A stretch of DNA of 51,030 bases from Lachnospiraceae bacterium (GCA_910575155.1 CAJTDX010000024.1:1-51030); one strand, 5' to 3'. Positions 18,141-28,091 are shown, counted from the stretch's first letter. Program-made: numbers and translations. The notes: a model not told the origin generated them from the sequence alone.

Positions 18141-18977
18141 TTAAATTTCGATCTGCCTTCCCGCCTCAGCCAGAATACAGCGCTCTCCTAAGGCTTCCTT
18201 TATCATTGCCATAGCGCGGATTCCTGTACAGTGCAGAGGAACTACCATGTCAATTTCCATTTCCTGCAGCGCCTCGATGGTCTGCCTGATACGCCGGACA
18301 TCACAGCTTTTCAGATGCATCCCCGCCACAAGGCTGTGTATGCGTACGCCGGGAAATACGGACTGTACGTGATGCAGACAGTTTATAATACCCGGATGCG
18401 CGCATCCGGCAAACACTGACAGTCCCTGTTCCTGCTCTATTACCAGAAGCTGTTCATCTTCCATCAGATCTGCCGCCAGCTCCGGGCCCTGCTCTTTCAG
18501 AACTTCCCGCCAGAACCCCTGCGCCGCTTCAAATTCTGTCTGATAAGGAATCTCAGACAACAGCCAGACGCCTGCGCCAATCGCGCTGCTTCCTCCCTCA
18601 AGTCTGCAGATCCTGCTTCCGTCCTGCCATCCGGCAGCGTTTTCAAGGCCAATGTACCTCAGTTCTTTGGTCCTGGGATCCTCCGTATATTTTTTTTCAA
18701 ATGCTTTCTGCTGCACATATACCGGAACTTCTGCCGCCCAGCTCTGTACATATTCCATGCCGCCGCCATGATCATAATGTCCATGGCTCAGTATGACGGC
18801 GTCCAACGTCTCCTGCCGCAGATGAAGTTTCTGCGCATTATGCAAAAACACCTCACTCTGGCCTGTATCAAATAAATACCTTTTATCCTGAACTTCAATC
18901 AGCAGCGATAACCCATGTTCCCCCAGATATCCCCGCTTATATACGGTATTTTCCGTTAAAGTACTTACTTTTATCAT
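18141..18977 (-). CDS. MBL-fold metallo-hydrolase
   Basis: A 278-aa metallo-beta-lactamase-fold protein with the metal motif SHGHYDHGGG (His65, His67, Asp69, His70) and further metal ligands likely in FAGCAHPGI and VPLHCTG. The overall pattern resembles the archaeal/bacterial dihydropterin phosphate synthase-like MBL subgroup. The reaction is not certain from sequence. Its ATG overlaps the end of the alarmone synthetase gene (ATGA), so they are translationally coupled. Confidence 0.85.
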   Translation of the reverse strand: MIKVSTLTENTVYKRGYLGEHGLSLLIEVQDKRYLFDTGQSEVFLHNAQKLHLRQETLDAVILSHGHYDHGGGMEYVQSWAAEVPVYVQQKAFEKKYTEDPRTKELRYIGLENAAGWQDGSRICRLEGGSSAIGAGVWLLSEIPYQTEFEAAQGFWREVLKEQGPELAADLMEDEQLLVIEQEQGLSVFAGCAHPGIINCLHHVQSVFPGVRIHSLVAGMHLKSCDVRRIRQTIEALQEMEIDMVVPLHCTGIRAMAMIKEALGERCILAEAGRQIEI

Positions 18978-19627
18978 TCCTGTTCTTCCTCTTGTTTTTC
19001 TCTCGCCTGAAGGATCGCTTCATTTAAGGAAAGCATTTTTGCATCCAGCATGGAAACAATCCCCGCGCACTCCTGCAGATCCCGGCTGATATATTCAGGA
19101 GCATCTCCCTCAAATTTATAATAAATCTTATGCTCCAAACTCGCCCAGAAATCCATGGCGATGGTACGGATCTGAATCTCCACTTTCGTATCAATCACAC
19201 GGTCTGTCAAAAATATGGGTACGGTTACAAGCATATGGTAACTCTTATAGCCGCTTTGCTTGGGATGCTTAATATAATCTTTTACCGATACTACCGTAAG
19301 GTCGTTCTGCCTTCCAATCATCTCCGCCAATCGGTAAATATCAGAAGTAAAAGAGCAGACTAATCGGATGCCTGCGATATCGTTCACATGATTAACCATG
19401 TTGTCAATGGTACTCTCATAATGATTTCTTTTTAATTTTTTTACAATGCTTTCCGGAGTCTTAATCCTGGACTTGATATATTCAATCGGATTGTAGTTAT
19501 GTATATGGCAAAATTCATCATTTAAAATTTCAAGCTTGGTTCCTACTTCTTTCAGGGCTGAATTGTATAAGAAAATCACCGTCTCCCAACTGGTTACACC
19601 TTCGTTAAATTTTTCGGCAAATTCCAT
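18974..19627 (-). CDS. Small alarmone synthetase ((p)ppGpp synthetase, RelQ/YjbM type)
   Basis: A 217-aa single-domain RelA/SpoT-type synthetase without the HD hydrolase, TGS or ACT domains. Motifs include NDIAGIRLVCSF, VKDYIKHPKQSGYKSYHM and VEIQIRTIAMDFWASLEHKIYYK. It transfers pyrophosphate from ATP to GDP/GTP and is usually controlled by expression and allostery rather than by ribosomes. The start at 19627 follows AAGGAAGG and fits the family; an upstream ATG at 19681 would add 18 unusual residues. It is coupled to the MBL gene downstream. Confidence 0.92.
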   Translation of the reverse strand: MEFAEKFNEGVTSWETVIFLYNSALKEVGTKLEILNDEFCHIHNYNPIEYIKSRIKTPESIVKKLKRNHYESTIDNMVNHVNDIAGIRLVCSFTSDIYRLAEMIGRQNDLTVVSVKDYIKHPKQSGYKSYHMLVTVPIFLTDRVIDTKVEIQIRTIAMDFWASLEHKIYYKFEGDAPEYISRDLQECAGIVSMLDAKMLSLNEAILQAREKQEEEQE

Positions 19628-19760
19628 AGCGCTTCCTTCCTTCAACTCCCCCGTCCTCTTTATCCTGAGGGGACTGCACACTTTCGTTCCCTTTTCATGC
19701 TACAGCATAGTATATCACATTCCATGTACTTGCGGAAGCCTTTACATTCAATATTTCCGT

Positions 19761-19809
19761 AAAAACAGCCACAATTTGTGGTTTCTCACAAATTCCGGCT
19801 GTTTTTTTT
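19761..19809 (-). terminator. Terminator after the aminotransferase gene
   Basis: AACAGCC and GGCTGTT enclose an inner helix AATTTGTG/CACAAATT. On the minus strand the stem is followed by TTTTTACGG, and on the plus strand by a T8 run, so it can work both ways. It lies about 25 bases after the aminotransferase stop. Confidence 0.8.
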
Positions 19810-19833
19810 ATATCATTTTACAATTTCCAAATC

Positions 19834-21120
19834 TTACTGATTCTCTAAAACCTTATCAATCGTTACCAGTTTTACGCAGGTTACAAAAATATCTGTTGCC
19901 ATTTTCAATTCTTCTAAAGTCGGATAAGAAGGCGCGATACGGATCGTAGCGTCTTTGGGGTCTTTTCCGTATGGATACGGCGCGCCTGCAGGCGTCATGG
20001 TGACTCCCGCCTCTTTTGCTTTGGCGACAATGGCTTTGGCACATCCTTCCATTGCTTCAAACGCCATGAAATATCCTCCTTTGGGAGCAATCCAGCTTCC
20101 TGCGCCTCTGCCTGCAAGCTCCCGCTCAAAGGTTTCAATAATCATTTCAAATTTAGGTCTTAAGATGTCTGCATGTTTCTTCATATGTTCTGTCATGCCG
20201 TATATATCTTTAAAAAACCGCACATGGCGCAATTGGTTCACCTTATCATGTCCGATGGTCTGAATCTGAAGCTGTTTTTTAATATCTACCAGATTTTTTT
20301 TCGACGCTGCTATCGCTGCGACGCCGGAACCCGGGAAACTGATCTTAGACGTAGAACAGAATTTATACACAAGATCCGGATTGCCTACGCGTTTACACTC
20401 GGCAAGAAGTTCTACCAGATGGTCCTGGTCAAGATCGTACAGGTGATGTACGCCATACGCATTATCCCAGTAAATCCTGAAATCCTCTGCCGCCGGCTTA
20501 AGCCTTGCAAAACGCCGCACGGTCTCCGCCGAATACGTGATTCCCTGAGGATTCGAGTATTTTGGCACGCACCAGATTCCTTTAATCGCGGGATCGCCGC
20601 TCACCAGTTCTTCTACCATATCCATATCCGGACCGGTGGGAAGCATGGGGACATTGATCATCTCTATCCCAAAATATTCTGTAATGGCAAAATGTCGGTC
20701 ATATCCCGGAACCGGACATAAAAACTTTACCTTATCCAGCCTGCACCAGGGAGTGCTTCCCATAACGCCATGGGTCATGGAACGGGAAACGGTATCGTAC
20801 ATCACATTTAAACTGGAGTTTCCATAAATAATAATATTATCCGGATTGCATTCAATCATATCGCCCAGCAATACCTGCGCTTCCCGGATTCCATCCAGCA
20901 CGCCATAGTTCCGGCAGTCAGTACCGTCGTCACATTTCAGGTCGCTGCTGCTGTTGAGTACATCCATCATGCCCATGGATAAATTCAGCTGTTCAACAGA
21001 AGGCTTGCCTCTGGACATATCCAGTTTCAGCCCGCTGGCTGCATAGTTCCGGTAGGCTGCTTCCAGCTCCGCTTTTTCCTGTAATAATTCTTCCTTGCTC
21101 ATTTCCTGATATGAATGCAT
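19834..21120 (-). CDS. PLP-dependent aminotransferase (aspartate aminotransferase subgroup Ic-like)
   Basis: A 428-aa class I/II-fold aminotransferase. PLP contacts are visible: NSSLNVMYDT, VPKYSNPQGI, YWDNAYGVHHL (Asp219, Tyr222) and the Schiff-base lysine in STSKISFPGSG (Lys259). The N-terminus LKLDMSRGKPS and the overall pattern fit a family often annotated as aspartate aminotransferase, converting aspartate and 2-oxoglutarate; the substrate is inferred. CAGGAGG precedes the ATG. A promoter and a structured GC-rich leader lie upstream, suggesting control at the RNA level. Confidence 0.88.
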   Translation of the reverse strand: MHSYQEMSKEELLQEKAELEAAYRNYAASGLKLDMSRGKPSVEQLNLSMGMMDVLNSSSDLKCDDGTDCRNYGVLDGIREAQVLLGDMIECNPDNIIIYGNSSLNVMYDTVSRSMTHGVMGSTPWCRLDKVKFLCPVPGYDRHFAITEYFGIEMINVPMLPTGPDMDMVEELVSGDPAIKGIWCVPKYSNPQGITYSAETVRRFARLKPAAEDFRIYWDNAYGVHHLYDLDQDHLVELLAECKRVGNPDLVYKFCSTSKISFPGSGVAAIAASKKNLVDIKKQLQIQTIGHDKVNQLRHVRFFKDIYGMTEHMKKHADILRPKFEMIIETFERELAGRGAGSWIAPKGGYFMAFEAMEGCAKAIVAKAKEAGVTMTPAGAPYPYGKDPKDATIRIAPSYPTLEELKMATDIFVTCVKLVTIDKVLENQ

Positions 21121-21139
21121 TGTTTCATCCTCCTGAGGT

Positions 21140-21230
21140 TCTTGTATGATATCATGAATTGCTTCGTATTTTCTTCTATGACCCCGGTCTGAGGTTCAAA
21201 CCCCCTCCCGTTTCTCGGGTCCCTCCTGCC
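21140..21230 (-). promoter_or_regulatory. Structured 5' leader of the aminotransferase mRNA (unclassified)
   Basis: The transcript should begin near 21226, reading GGCAGGAGGGACCCGAGAAA on the minus strand. GACCC can pair with GGGTC about 40 bases later, and inside this GAGG...CCTC can pair. CCCG-AGAAA-CGGG is a competing hairpin, so two exclusive folds exist. The same stretch also reads as an 18-codon ORF beginning MAGGTRETGG and ending in TAG. It does not match any riboswitch or T-box I recognise. It is a candidate cis-regulatory RNA. Confidence 0.4.
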
Positions 21231-21232
21231 AT

Positions 21233-21261
21233 ATTATGCACCACAATGCCTGGATTGTAAA
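21233..21261 (-). promoter_or_regulatory. Promoter of the aminotransferase gene
   Basis: On the minus strand TTTACA (21256-21261) and CATAAT (21233-21238) have a 17-base spacer. This puts the transcription start at the head of the GC-rich leader. Confidence 0.65.
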
Positions 21262-21398
21262 GCTTTTTCTTTGAGAAACTTACAATTGTCTTTATTTCAC
21301 AGACTTTTTACAGAAAATCACAGATTTTGTCTTTATTTCAGAACCGCAAAACGATTTCTGCAGCCGATCAGTTATCAGACTGCCGGCCGGATGAAGCG

Positions 21399-22718
21399 CT
21401 ATTCTTCTCTGAGAAATTTAAGATATGCGCAGATCTGCTTTTCATACCCATGTTCCACAGGCTCGTAAAACTTTACATCCTGCAGACCTTCGGGAAGATA
21501 TTGCTGTTTTACGTAATGATTCGGAAAATCGTGGGCATAAAGATAACCCTTTCCATGTCCCAGTTTCCGGGCGCCAGGGTAATGAGAGTCCTGTAAATGG
21601 ACCGGTACGGGATTTGTCCTGGTATTTTTTACCGTTTCCATGGCCCTCTGAATGGCAAGACACGCCGCATTGCTCTTGGGCGCCCCTGCTATATAAGTAA
21701 CCGCCTGGGATAAAATAATCTGCGCCTCCGGCATCCCGATACGCTCCACAGCCTGAGCCGCGCTGACCGCCACCGTCAGCGCCTGCGGATCTGCATTTCC
21801 CACATCCTCAGAAGCGCAAATCATAATACGTCTGGCAATAAATTTGATATCTTCTCCGGCGTACAGCATTTTTGCCAGATAATAAACGGCTGCATCCGGA
21901 TCTGAGCCGCGCATACTTTTGATAAAGGCAGACACATTGTCATAATGGTTGTCTCCGCTCTTATCATACTGCACAACACGCTTTTGTATACATTCTGAAG
22001 CGACCTCCAGCGTAATATGTATCTGTCCGTCTTCTGCCCTGGGCGTGGTCAGTATCCCCAGCTCAATGGCTGTCAGCGCTGCGCGGGCGTCTCCATTTGC
22101 CGCGTCTGCCAGAAAATTCAAAGCTTCCTCATCGATCCTGGCGTGATAAGAACCCATCCCTTTTTCCTGGTCATTTACAGCCTTCAGGAGAATTGCGCGT
22201 ATGTCTTCTTTCGTTAAAGGCTTCAGTTCAAAAATCACCGATCTGGACAAAAGAGCGCCATTTACTTCGAAATATGGATTTTCTGTGGTAGCTCCGATCA
22301 GGATTACCGTGCCGTCTTCCACAAAGGGAAGAAGATAATCCTGCTGCCCTTTGTGAAAGCGGTGAATCTCATCTATAAACAGAATCGTCTTCTTCCCGTA
22401 CATCCCCTGAGAATCCTTTGCCTGCCGCACCACTTCCTCCATATCCTTCTTTCCCGCAGAAGTGGCATTGATCTGGGTAAATTCCGCACTTGTGGTATTG
22501 GCGATCACCTTTGCCAGAGTAGTTTTTCCGGTGCCTGGCGGTCCGTAAAAAATAATCGAACTAAGCTTGTCTGCCAAAATAGCGCGGTATAAAAGTTTAT
22601 CTTTTCCAATAATATGCTGCTGTCCCACTACTTCTTCCAGCTTTGCGGGTCGCAGACGGCTTGCCAGCGGAGATTCTTTTTCCTGCTTCTGCTCTCTCAT
22701 ATAATCGAATAAATCCAT
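21399..22718 (-). CDS. rarA: Replication-associated recombination protein A (RarA/MgsA)
   Basis: A 439-aa AAA+ ATPase acting at stalled replication forks. After an N-terminal MDLFDYMREQ come PLASRLRPAKLEEVVGQQH, the Walker A GPPGTGKTT, Walker B LFIDEIHRF, sensor GATTENPYF and the C-terminal tetramerisation part with LAKMLYAGEDIKFIARR and the ending PNHYVKQQYLPEGL. AGGAGG is 6 bases before the ATG at 22718. An upstream in-frame extension lacks a ribosome site. It follows the histidine kinase gene with a 75-base gap. Confidence 0.94.
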   Translation of the reverse strand: MDLFDYMREQKQEKESPLASRLRPAKLEEVVGQQHIIGKDKLLYRAILADKLSSIIFYGPPGTGKTTLAKVIANTTSAEFTQINATSAGKKDMEEVVRQAKDSQGMYGKKTILFIDEIHRFHKGQQDYLLPFVEDGTVILIGATTENPYFEVNGALLSRSVIFELKPLTKEDIRAILLKAVNDQEKGMGSYHARIDEEALNFLADAANGDARAALTAIELGILTTPRAEDGQIHITLEVASECIQKRVVQYDKSGDNHYDNVSAFIKSMRGSDPDAAVYYLAKMLYAGEDIKFIARRIMICASEDVGNADPQALTVAVSAAQAVERIGMPEAQIILSQAVTYIAGAPKSNAACLAIQRAMETVKNTRTNPVPVHLQDSHYPGARKLGHGKGYLYAHDFPNHYVKQQYLPEGLQDVKFYEPVEHGYEKQICAYLKFLREE

Positions 22719-22793
22719 GATTTCCTCCTTAGCGCATGTTTGAAAAATACCCTGCTCTTCTAAAAAGGATACCATGTTCTCTTGGATTCGTCA

Positions 22794-24110
22794 CTACTTT
22801 CTTTTTACCGCTTTCCCGGAATTGAAATATTCCTGCACCCGCACCATCACATCCAGCACAAAAGACCCGGCGCTGGTATAACAGATCATTTCTCCTTCCA
22901 GTTTTGCCGCTGCTTCTTTTATGGTTGTCAGTCCAAAACCATGCCCCGTCCCTTCCTTAGTCGTTGCCGGAAGTTCTCCCCTTTTCACATTAAGGCTGCC
23001 TTTGCATCCGTTTTTCACCCTGATTATAAGATACTCCCGGCTGTAACACATCTGTACCGAAACACTTCTCTTGTCCGGGCAAAGTTCTCTGGAAGCATCC
23101 AGGGCATTTTCAAGGCCATTGGAAAGAATCTGGCACAATTCCATAAAGGGAAGTTCCTCATCCCCAATCTTAAGGTCTAGTTTCAATTCTGTTTCCAATT
23201 CTGCAAATTTCTGCACAAAATGGCTAAACACTGAATTCAGATAAGGATTGGCGCAAATCTGCTTCATCTCATCCATCTCATAGACCATATTCCACATATA
23301 ACTTTGCGCCTCTTCGATCTTATCTGCGGCAAGTAAACCTGATAAGGTAATTGTATGCGCTTTCAAATCATGCCTGATTCTGCGCAGCTTCTGCTGGTTT
23401 TCAAGCTGCTCTTCCATCTGCCGCTTCTGTTCCTTCCAGATGAGTTCCGCCTGACTCCTGCGGTATATCATCAGCTGCTGATAAAGAGATACAAAAATCG
23501 TGGCATATGTGAGAGGCATCAATATTAAAATTAAGATCAGTACCGGCATTTCCTGCTGGCGTTTCGTAATAATTACCGGATAATTTGCCACAACAACCAA
23601 TAAAACATAATACAGCGCCGACATAGCGGCAAACACTTTCCAGTATCTGCTGACAGAATCACGCAATTCCAGATATGGTTTTCTCAGATAGCGAACTACA
23701 AACCACTCTGTTAAAGGGAACATCACCAGTCTGCCCACTAACATCAGGATACATTGCACTCCGCCTGCATAATAGTCCAAAAGGTTTGTAACGATTATAA
23801 TCCACAGAGAAGCCGTATCTGACAGGCAAAAAGTAAAAAGGAACCGCCATTTGTTATCCTGCGAAATTTTATAGAAAAAAATCAAACTGGGCAGCGTGCA
23901 GGAAAAGACAAATAAGCGGCCCATTTCTTCAACGCCCAAAAAAATAACCCCTGTCAGCGTCAGAACAATGAGCGGACCCATAAACAGAACCGTAAGAAAA
24001 AACGTTTTCTTTCTGGAATATTTAGAACGATAAAGCAATGAAAAAAGAATCAAAACATGGAACAATGACCACAGTAAAGAAAGATCCCGTAATATATCCG
24101 CACTCATCAA
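22794..24110 (-). CDS. GHKL-type sensor histidine kinase (AgrC-like)
   Basis: A 438-aa protein with six to seven N-terminal membrane helices (to about residue 210), a short coiled coil, the phosphoacceptor region RRIRHDLKAH (His247) and a GHKL ATPase (N-box SNGLENALDASREL; GHGFGLTTIKEAA). This is the layout of AgrC/ComD-type peptide-sensing kinases, which normally pair with a LytTR response regulator. No LytTR or receiver gene is adjacent, so it looks like an orphan. Its ATG overlaps the stop of a small unknown ORF (ATGA). Confidence 0.88.
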   Translation of the reverse strand: MMSADILRDLSLLWSLFHVLILFSLLYRSKYSRKKTFFLTVLFMGPLIVLTLTGVIFLGVEEMGRLFVFSCTLPSLIFFYKISQDNKWRFLFTFCLSDTASLWIIIVTNLLDYYAGGVQCILMLVGRLVMFPLTEWFVVRYLRKPYLELRDSVSRYWKVFAAMSALYYVLLVVVANYPVIITKRQQEMPVLILILILMPLTYATIFVSLYQQLMIYRRSQAELIWKEQKRQMEEQLENQQKLRRIRHDLKAHTITLSGLLAADKIEEAQSYMWNMVYEMDEMKQICANPYLNSVFSHFVQKFAELETELKLDLKIGDEELPFMELCQILSNGLENALDASRELCPDKRSVSVQMCYSREYLIIRVKNGCKGSLNVKRGELPATTKEGTGHGFGLTTIKEAAAKLEGEMICYTSAGSFVLDVMVRVQEYFNSGKAVKRK

Positions 24111-24292
24111 TCCATCTCCTCAAATAACTGTTCCTGATAACGTCTCTTCACGTCCGGAAGATCACGTCTGAAAACATGAGCCAACCATTTACTTTCCAAC
24201 ATTTCTTTCATTATAACTGTGGCTCCGGGAATGTTCAATGCGCTTTCGTCCCAAAAACTGCTGATTCTGTCACTTCCTGTCACTTCTGCCAT
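24107..24292 (-). CDS. Small protein of unknown function upstream of the kinase
   Basis: A 61-aa ORF, MAEVTGSDRISSFWDESALN onwards, ending RRYQEQLFEEMD. I do not recognise it. It is soluble and charged, with no signal peptide or membrane segment. It overlaps the kinase start by ATGA, which supports translation. Its own ATG has no clear ribosome site; internal ATGs are alternatives. The frame is continuous with the deacetylase gene upstream, separated only by that gene's TGA stop. It may be a remnant of a lost response regulator or an accessory peptide. Confidence 0.45.
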   Translation of the reverse strand: MAEVTGSDRISSFWDESALNIPGATVIMKEMLESKWLAHVFRRDLPDVKRRYQEQLFEEMD

Positions 24293-24319
24293 GTTCCGCC
24301 GGACGGAGACTGTCTTTGA

Positions 24320-25138
24320 TCAGTCAAAGAGGATTTCATCTACGGTCACAAAGTCATACCCTTGCTTTGTAAGAGTATCAATCAGCTCCGCTGCCGCAGT
24401 GACTGACGTTTCATAACCGTCATGCATGAGGATAATATCATTTTCCTGTACATTGTTCAAAACTTTATTTACAATCTGGGCGTGATTCTGGCTGGACCAG
24501 TCCAACGTATCCACATCCCAGAGCACTTCCAACATATTTGCCTCACAATCCAGTTTCTCGTGCCAGTCCCCAAAAGGCGGACGCAAATAGGAAGGGTAAA
24601 CGCCGGTAAGATCATAAATCAGCCTGTTTGTATGGTCAACCCGCTCGCATGCCTGCTTTAGGGACAATTTGCTCAATTGCTCATGTTTATAGGAGTGATT
24701 GCCAATTACATGCCCCTGCTCATGTATCTGTTTTACAATTTCCGGATATTTTTCCACTTCTTCTCCCAGAAGAAAAAAGGTTGCTTTTACATTTTTCTCC
24801 TTCAGTACGGCAAGCATCTTTGGCGTGTACTGGGGATGCGGACCGTCGTCAAAGGTGAGGGCAATCTTTTTTTTCTCACTTTGCTCCTGCAAAACGGTAT
24901 CTTGAGGTTCTTCTTCTCCGGTATCTCCCTGAACCCCGTCAACAGACGCGCTCCTGATATCTTCCTGGATCCAAAACGCCGCCACCCCCCGCCGCATCTT
25001 TTCTCCATTTCCCACGCCCAGGACAGTCATCCCCAGAACAACGCAAATGCAGCAAAGGTCAAACACAAGACATTTGCCCCAGAAATGCAGTTTCTTAAAA
25101 CGTTTTCTAATCCCTTGCCATATCTTTCTTTCACTCAT
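24320..25138 (-). CDS. Polysaccharide deacetylase (NodB-type, membrane-anchored)
   Basis: A 272-aa protein with a single N-terminal membrane segment (about residues 22-42) and an extracellular NodB domain. Metal and catalytic motifs: TFDDGPHP (Asp97, Asp98), GNHSYKHEQL (His148, His152), LRPPFGDWH, VDTLDWSS and ILMHDG. Such enzymes remove N-acetyl groups from peptidoglycan or other wall glycans, often conferring lysozyme resistance. The variable stalk (residues 60-88) is acidic. It lies first in a minus-strand run with the small ORF, kinase and rarA. Confidence 0.92.
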   Translation of the reverse strand: MSERKIWQGIRKRFKKLHFWGKCLVFDLCCICVVLGMTVLGVGNGEKMRRGVAAFWIQEDIRSASVDGVQGDTGEEEPQDTVLQEQSEKKKIALTFDDGPHPQYTPKMLAVLKEKNVKATFFLLGEEVEKYPEIVKQIHEQGHVIGNHSYKHEQLSKLSLKQACERVDHTNRLIYDLTGVYPSYLRPPFGDWHEKLDCEANMLEVLWDVDTLDWSSQNHAQIVNKVLNNVQENDIILMHDGYETSVTAAAELIDTLTKQGYDFVTVDEILFD

Positions 25139-25296
25139 TCATACAATACCCCGCAGACGCTTCTATGCAATATATGCCAAAAGGGCTGTATTATATGTGA
25201 TTTCCAGGAAACAAAAATATGCCTGGTCTGTGCGAACGGTATGATGACGCTAAGGAGACTGCACGCGGCGCGTCAAAGCGTACAGTCACCTCAAGA

Positions 25297-27915
25297 TTAA
25301 GGCCTCGGAAGAGCTGAAGCGGGTTTGCCCGCTTTCTCCCAGGAAGCGGTCAGTTCTTCCTTTTCCACATCAATTAAGATGATATCTCCCGCTTTCACCT
25401 GAGCGGAAAGAATCAGCCTGGCTGCCAGCGTTTCCACTGTTTTTTGCAGGTATCGTTTCAGAGGTCTGGCGCCGTACACCGGATCATAACCGCGATCTAT
25501 AATGAACTGTTCCGCCGCAGGACTTAATGCGACGGAAATCTCCCGCTCCGTCAGGCGTTTATTCAAATCTGCCATTAAAAGATGGATGATGCCGCCGATA
25601 TTTTTCTTGGTAAGAGGCTTGAACAGAATAATCTCATCCAGACGGTTTATAAATTCCGGACGGAAATTACCGCGCAGCTCATTCATCACCGCCTCTTCAC
25701 ATTCTGACGCAATCTGCCCGTTCTCTTCAATACCTTCCAGCAAATAGGAAGAGCCCAGATTAGATGTCATAATCAAAATCGTATTTTTAAAGTCTACGGT
25801 ACGTCCCTGAGAATCGGTAATCCTTCCATCATCCAGTACCTGAAGAAGCACATTGAATACATCGGGGTGCGCTTTTTCCACCTCGTCAAAGAGTACCACG
25901 GAATACGGTTTTCTGCGCACTGCCTCTGTGAGCTGTCCCCCCTCTTCATAACCGACATATCCGGGAGGCGCTCCAATCAGACGTGAAACAGAGTACTTCT
26001 CCATGTACTCGCTCATATCAAGACGCACCATATTGTTCTCATCATCGAAAAGGCTGGCGGCAAGCGCTTTGGCAAGCTCTGTCTTGCCCACCCCGGTAGG
26101 CCCTAAAAACAGGAACGAACCAATGGGCTTACCGGGATCTTTAATACCCGCTTTTGAGCGGATAATTGCCTCTGTCACCTTTGTCACGCCCTCTTCCTGC
26201 CCAATCACACGTTTGTGAAGCTCCTGATCCAGATGCAGCGTCTTATTGCGCTCGCTCTCCGTCAGTTTCGCCACCGGAATCTGTGTCCAGCGGGAAATGA
26301 TTCTGGCGATTTCTTCCTCACTGACATTTTCATGGACCAGGCTTAAATCTTTCTTTTTCACCTGCTCTTCTTCCAGTTCCAGCTGACGCTCCAGCTCCGG
26401 CTTCCTGCCATACTGCAGTTCTGCCGCTTTTTCCAGATCATAATTCTGCTGCGCCATGGCGATTTCATTATTGATAGCCTCCAGCTCTTCTCTGAGCTTC
26501 TGCACTTTTTCCACAGATTTTTTCTCATTGTCCCACTGCGCCTTTTGGGACTGGAAATCATTTTTCAAATCTGCAAGCTCCTTCTGCAGAGCTTCCAGCC
26601 GCTCTTTGCTGAGACGGTCTTTCTCTTTCTTTAAGGCTGCTTCCTCAATTTCCATCTGCATCACTTTCCGCTGCAATTCATCCAGCTCTGTGGGCATGGA
26701 GTCCAGTTCTGTTTTAATCAGCGCGCACGCCTCGTCCACCAGGTCAATTGCTTTATCCGGCAGGAAACGGTCGCTGATATAACGATCAGACAACATAGCC
26801 GCGGATACCAGCGCGCTGTCGGCAATCTTCACGCCGTGAAATACTTCGTAACGGTCTTTCAGTCCCCGGAGAATGGAAATGGTGTCTTCCACTGTGGGTT
26901 CCTCTACATGTACCGGCTGGAACCTTCGCTCGAGCGCAGCGTCTTTTTCCACGTATTCCCGGTATTCGTCCAGGGTGGTTGCACCGATACAGTGAAGTTC
27001 TCCTCTTGCAAGCATAGGCTTTAATAATTGCCCGGCGTCCATGGCTCCTTCCGTTTTGCCTGCGCCTACAATGGTGTGCAGCTCATCAATGAACAAGATA
27101 ATCTGCCCGTCGCTGCCCTTGATCTCATCCAGAACCGCTTTCAAACGTTCTTCAAATTCTCCGCGGTATTTTGCTCCTGCCACCAGGGCGCCCATATCCA
27201 GAGCAAAGAGACGTTTATCTTTCAGCCCTTCCGGCACGTCTCCTCTGACAATCCGCTGCGCCAGTCCTTCTACTACCGCCGTTTTGCCCACGCCCGGCTC
27301 GCCGATCAGCACCGGATTGTTTTTGGTTTTCCTGGAAAGAATGCGAACTACATTGCGAATTTCCTGATCCCGTCCTATGACGGGATCCAGTTTCTGGTCC
27401 CTGGCGCGCTCCACCATATCATAGCCATATTTATTCAGCGTATCATACGTTGCCTCGGGGTTGTCGGAAACCACTTTTTGATTCCCTCTTACTGTGGCAA
27501 GAGCCTGCAGAAACCGCTCGCGGGTAATGCCATATTCTTTGAATATTTCTTTGAGCGCCTGATTGGGATATTTCAGCAGCGTCAAAAACAAATGCTCCAC
27601 AGACACATATTCGTCTCCCATCTTCTTTGCTTCATCCTCAGCGTTCACTAAAACCTTATTCAGATTCTGTCCCATATAAATCTGTCCGCCGGAAACTTTT
27701 ACCCGCTTAGCCAGATGATTTTGCGCGTTCTGGATAAAATGTTCTTTATTAATCTCCATTTTCTCAATAAGTTTGAGAATCAGTCCGTCTTCCTGCAATA
27801 ATAAGGAAACCAGAAGATGTTCCTGCTCAATTTCCTGATTGCCGTATTCATACGCCAGCTTCTCACAGCCATTGATGGCTTCAACGGATTTTTGTGTAAA
27901 TTTCTGTATGTTCAT
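25297..27915 (-). CDS. clpB: ATP-dependent disaggregase chaperone ClpB
   Basis: An 872-aa Hsp100 that, with DnaK, dissolves protein aggregates. Clp_N repeats span residues 1-145. NBD1 has [10 protein letters not shown] and [10 protein letters not shown]. The coiled-coil middle domain spans about 410-525, which separates ClpB from ClpA/ClpC-short forms. NBD2 has [10 protein letters not shown] and [11 protein letters not shown]. The C-terminal domain ends with an extension rich in Ala/Pro. GGAGG precedes the ATG. The promoter carries a CIRCE element, so HrcA repression and heat induction are expected. Confidence 0.97.
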   Translation of the reverse strand: MNIQKFTQKSVEAINGCEKLAYEYGNQEIEQEHLLVSLLLQEDGLILKLIEKMEINKEHFIQNAQNHLAKRVKVSGGQIYMGQNLNKVLVNAEDEAKKMGDEYVSVEHLFLTLLKYPNQALKEIFKEYGITRERFLQALATVRGNQKVVSDNPEATYDTLNKYGYDMVERARDQKLDPVIGRDQEIRNVVRILSRKTKNNPVLIGEPGVGKTAVVEGLAQRIVRGDVPEGLKDKRLFALDMGALVAGAKYRGEFEERLKAVLDEIKGSDGQIILFIDELHTIVGAGKTEGAMDAGQLLKPMLARGELHCIGATTLDEYREYVEKDAALERRFQPVHVEEPTVEDTISILRGLKDRYEVFHGVKIADSALVSAAMLSDRYISDRFLPDKAIDLVDEACALIKTELDSMPTELDELQRKVMQMEIEEAALKKEKDRLSKERLEALQKELADLKNDFQSQKAQWDNEKKSVEKVQKLREELEAINNEIAMAQQNYDLEKAAELQYGRKPELERQLELEEEQVKKKDLSLVHENVSEEEIARIISRWTQIPVAKLTESERNKTLHLDQELHKRVIGQEEGVTKVTEAIIRSKAGIKDPGKPIGSFLFLGPTGVGKTELAKALAASLFDDENNMVRLDMSEYMEKYSVSRLIGAPPGYVGYEEGGQLTEAVRRKPYSVVLFDEVEKAHPDVFNVLLQVLDDGRITDSQGRTVDFKNTILIMTSNLGSSYLLEGIEENGQIASECEEAVMNELRGNFRPEFINRLDEIILFKPLTKKNIGGIIHLLMADLNKRLTEREISVALSPAAEQFIIDRGYDPVYGARPLKRYLQKTVETLAARLILSAQVKAGDIILIDVEKEELTASWEKAGKPASALPRP

Positions 27916-28048
27916 AAGGGTTCCTCCTTCTCATTCTGCATTTTTAGTATAACGAATCATAAGTTTCTGATACATGAATGCAGGATGATTAATTTAAATG
28001 CATGGCTCCTGTTGTTACCAAAGTTATTTATGTTCTATTTCTTGTATA

Positions 28049-28091
28049 ACAATAACACTGATTGTTAGCACTGTCAAGAGTTGAGTGCTAA
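28049..28091 (-). promoter_or_regulatory. clpB promoter with CIRCE (HrcA) operator
   Basis: TTAGCACTG-N9-GAGTGCTAA (28065-28091) matches the CIRCE consensus with one changed base. On the minus strand -35 TTGACA (28072-28077) lies within it, and -10 TATTGT (28049-28054) follows after 17 bases. HrcA binding would therefore cover the -35. Confidence 0.88.

Noticed and set aside
21193-21212. tRNA-like T-loop (GGTTCAAACC) near the aminotransferase leader
   Set aside because: No acceptor, anticodon or D arm can be fitted around it.
25250-25296. Hairpin after clpB (GAGGTGACTG...CAGTCTCCTT) as terminator
   Set aside because: The stem is imperfect and no T-run follows, so I could not support it as an intrinsic terminator.
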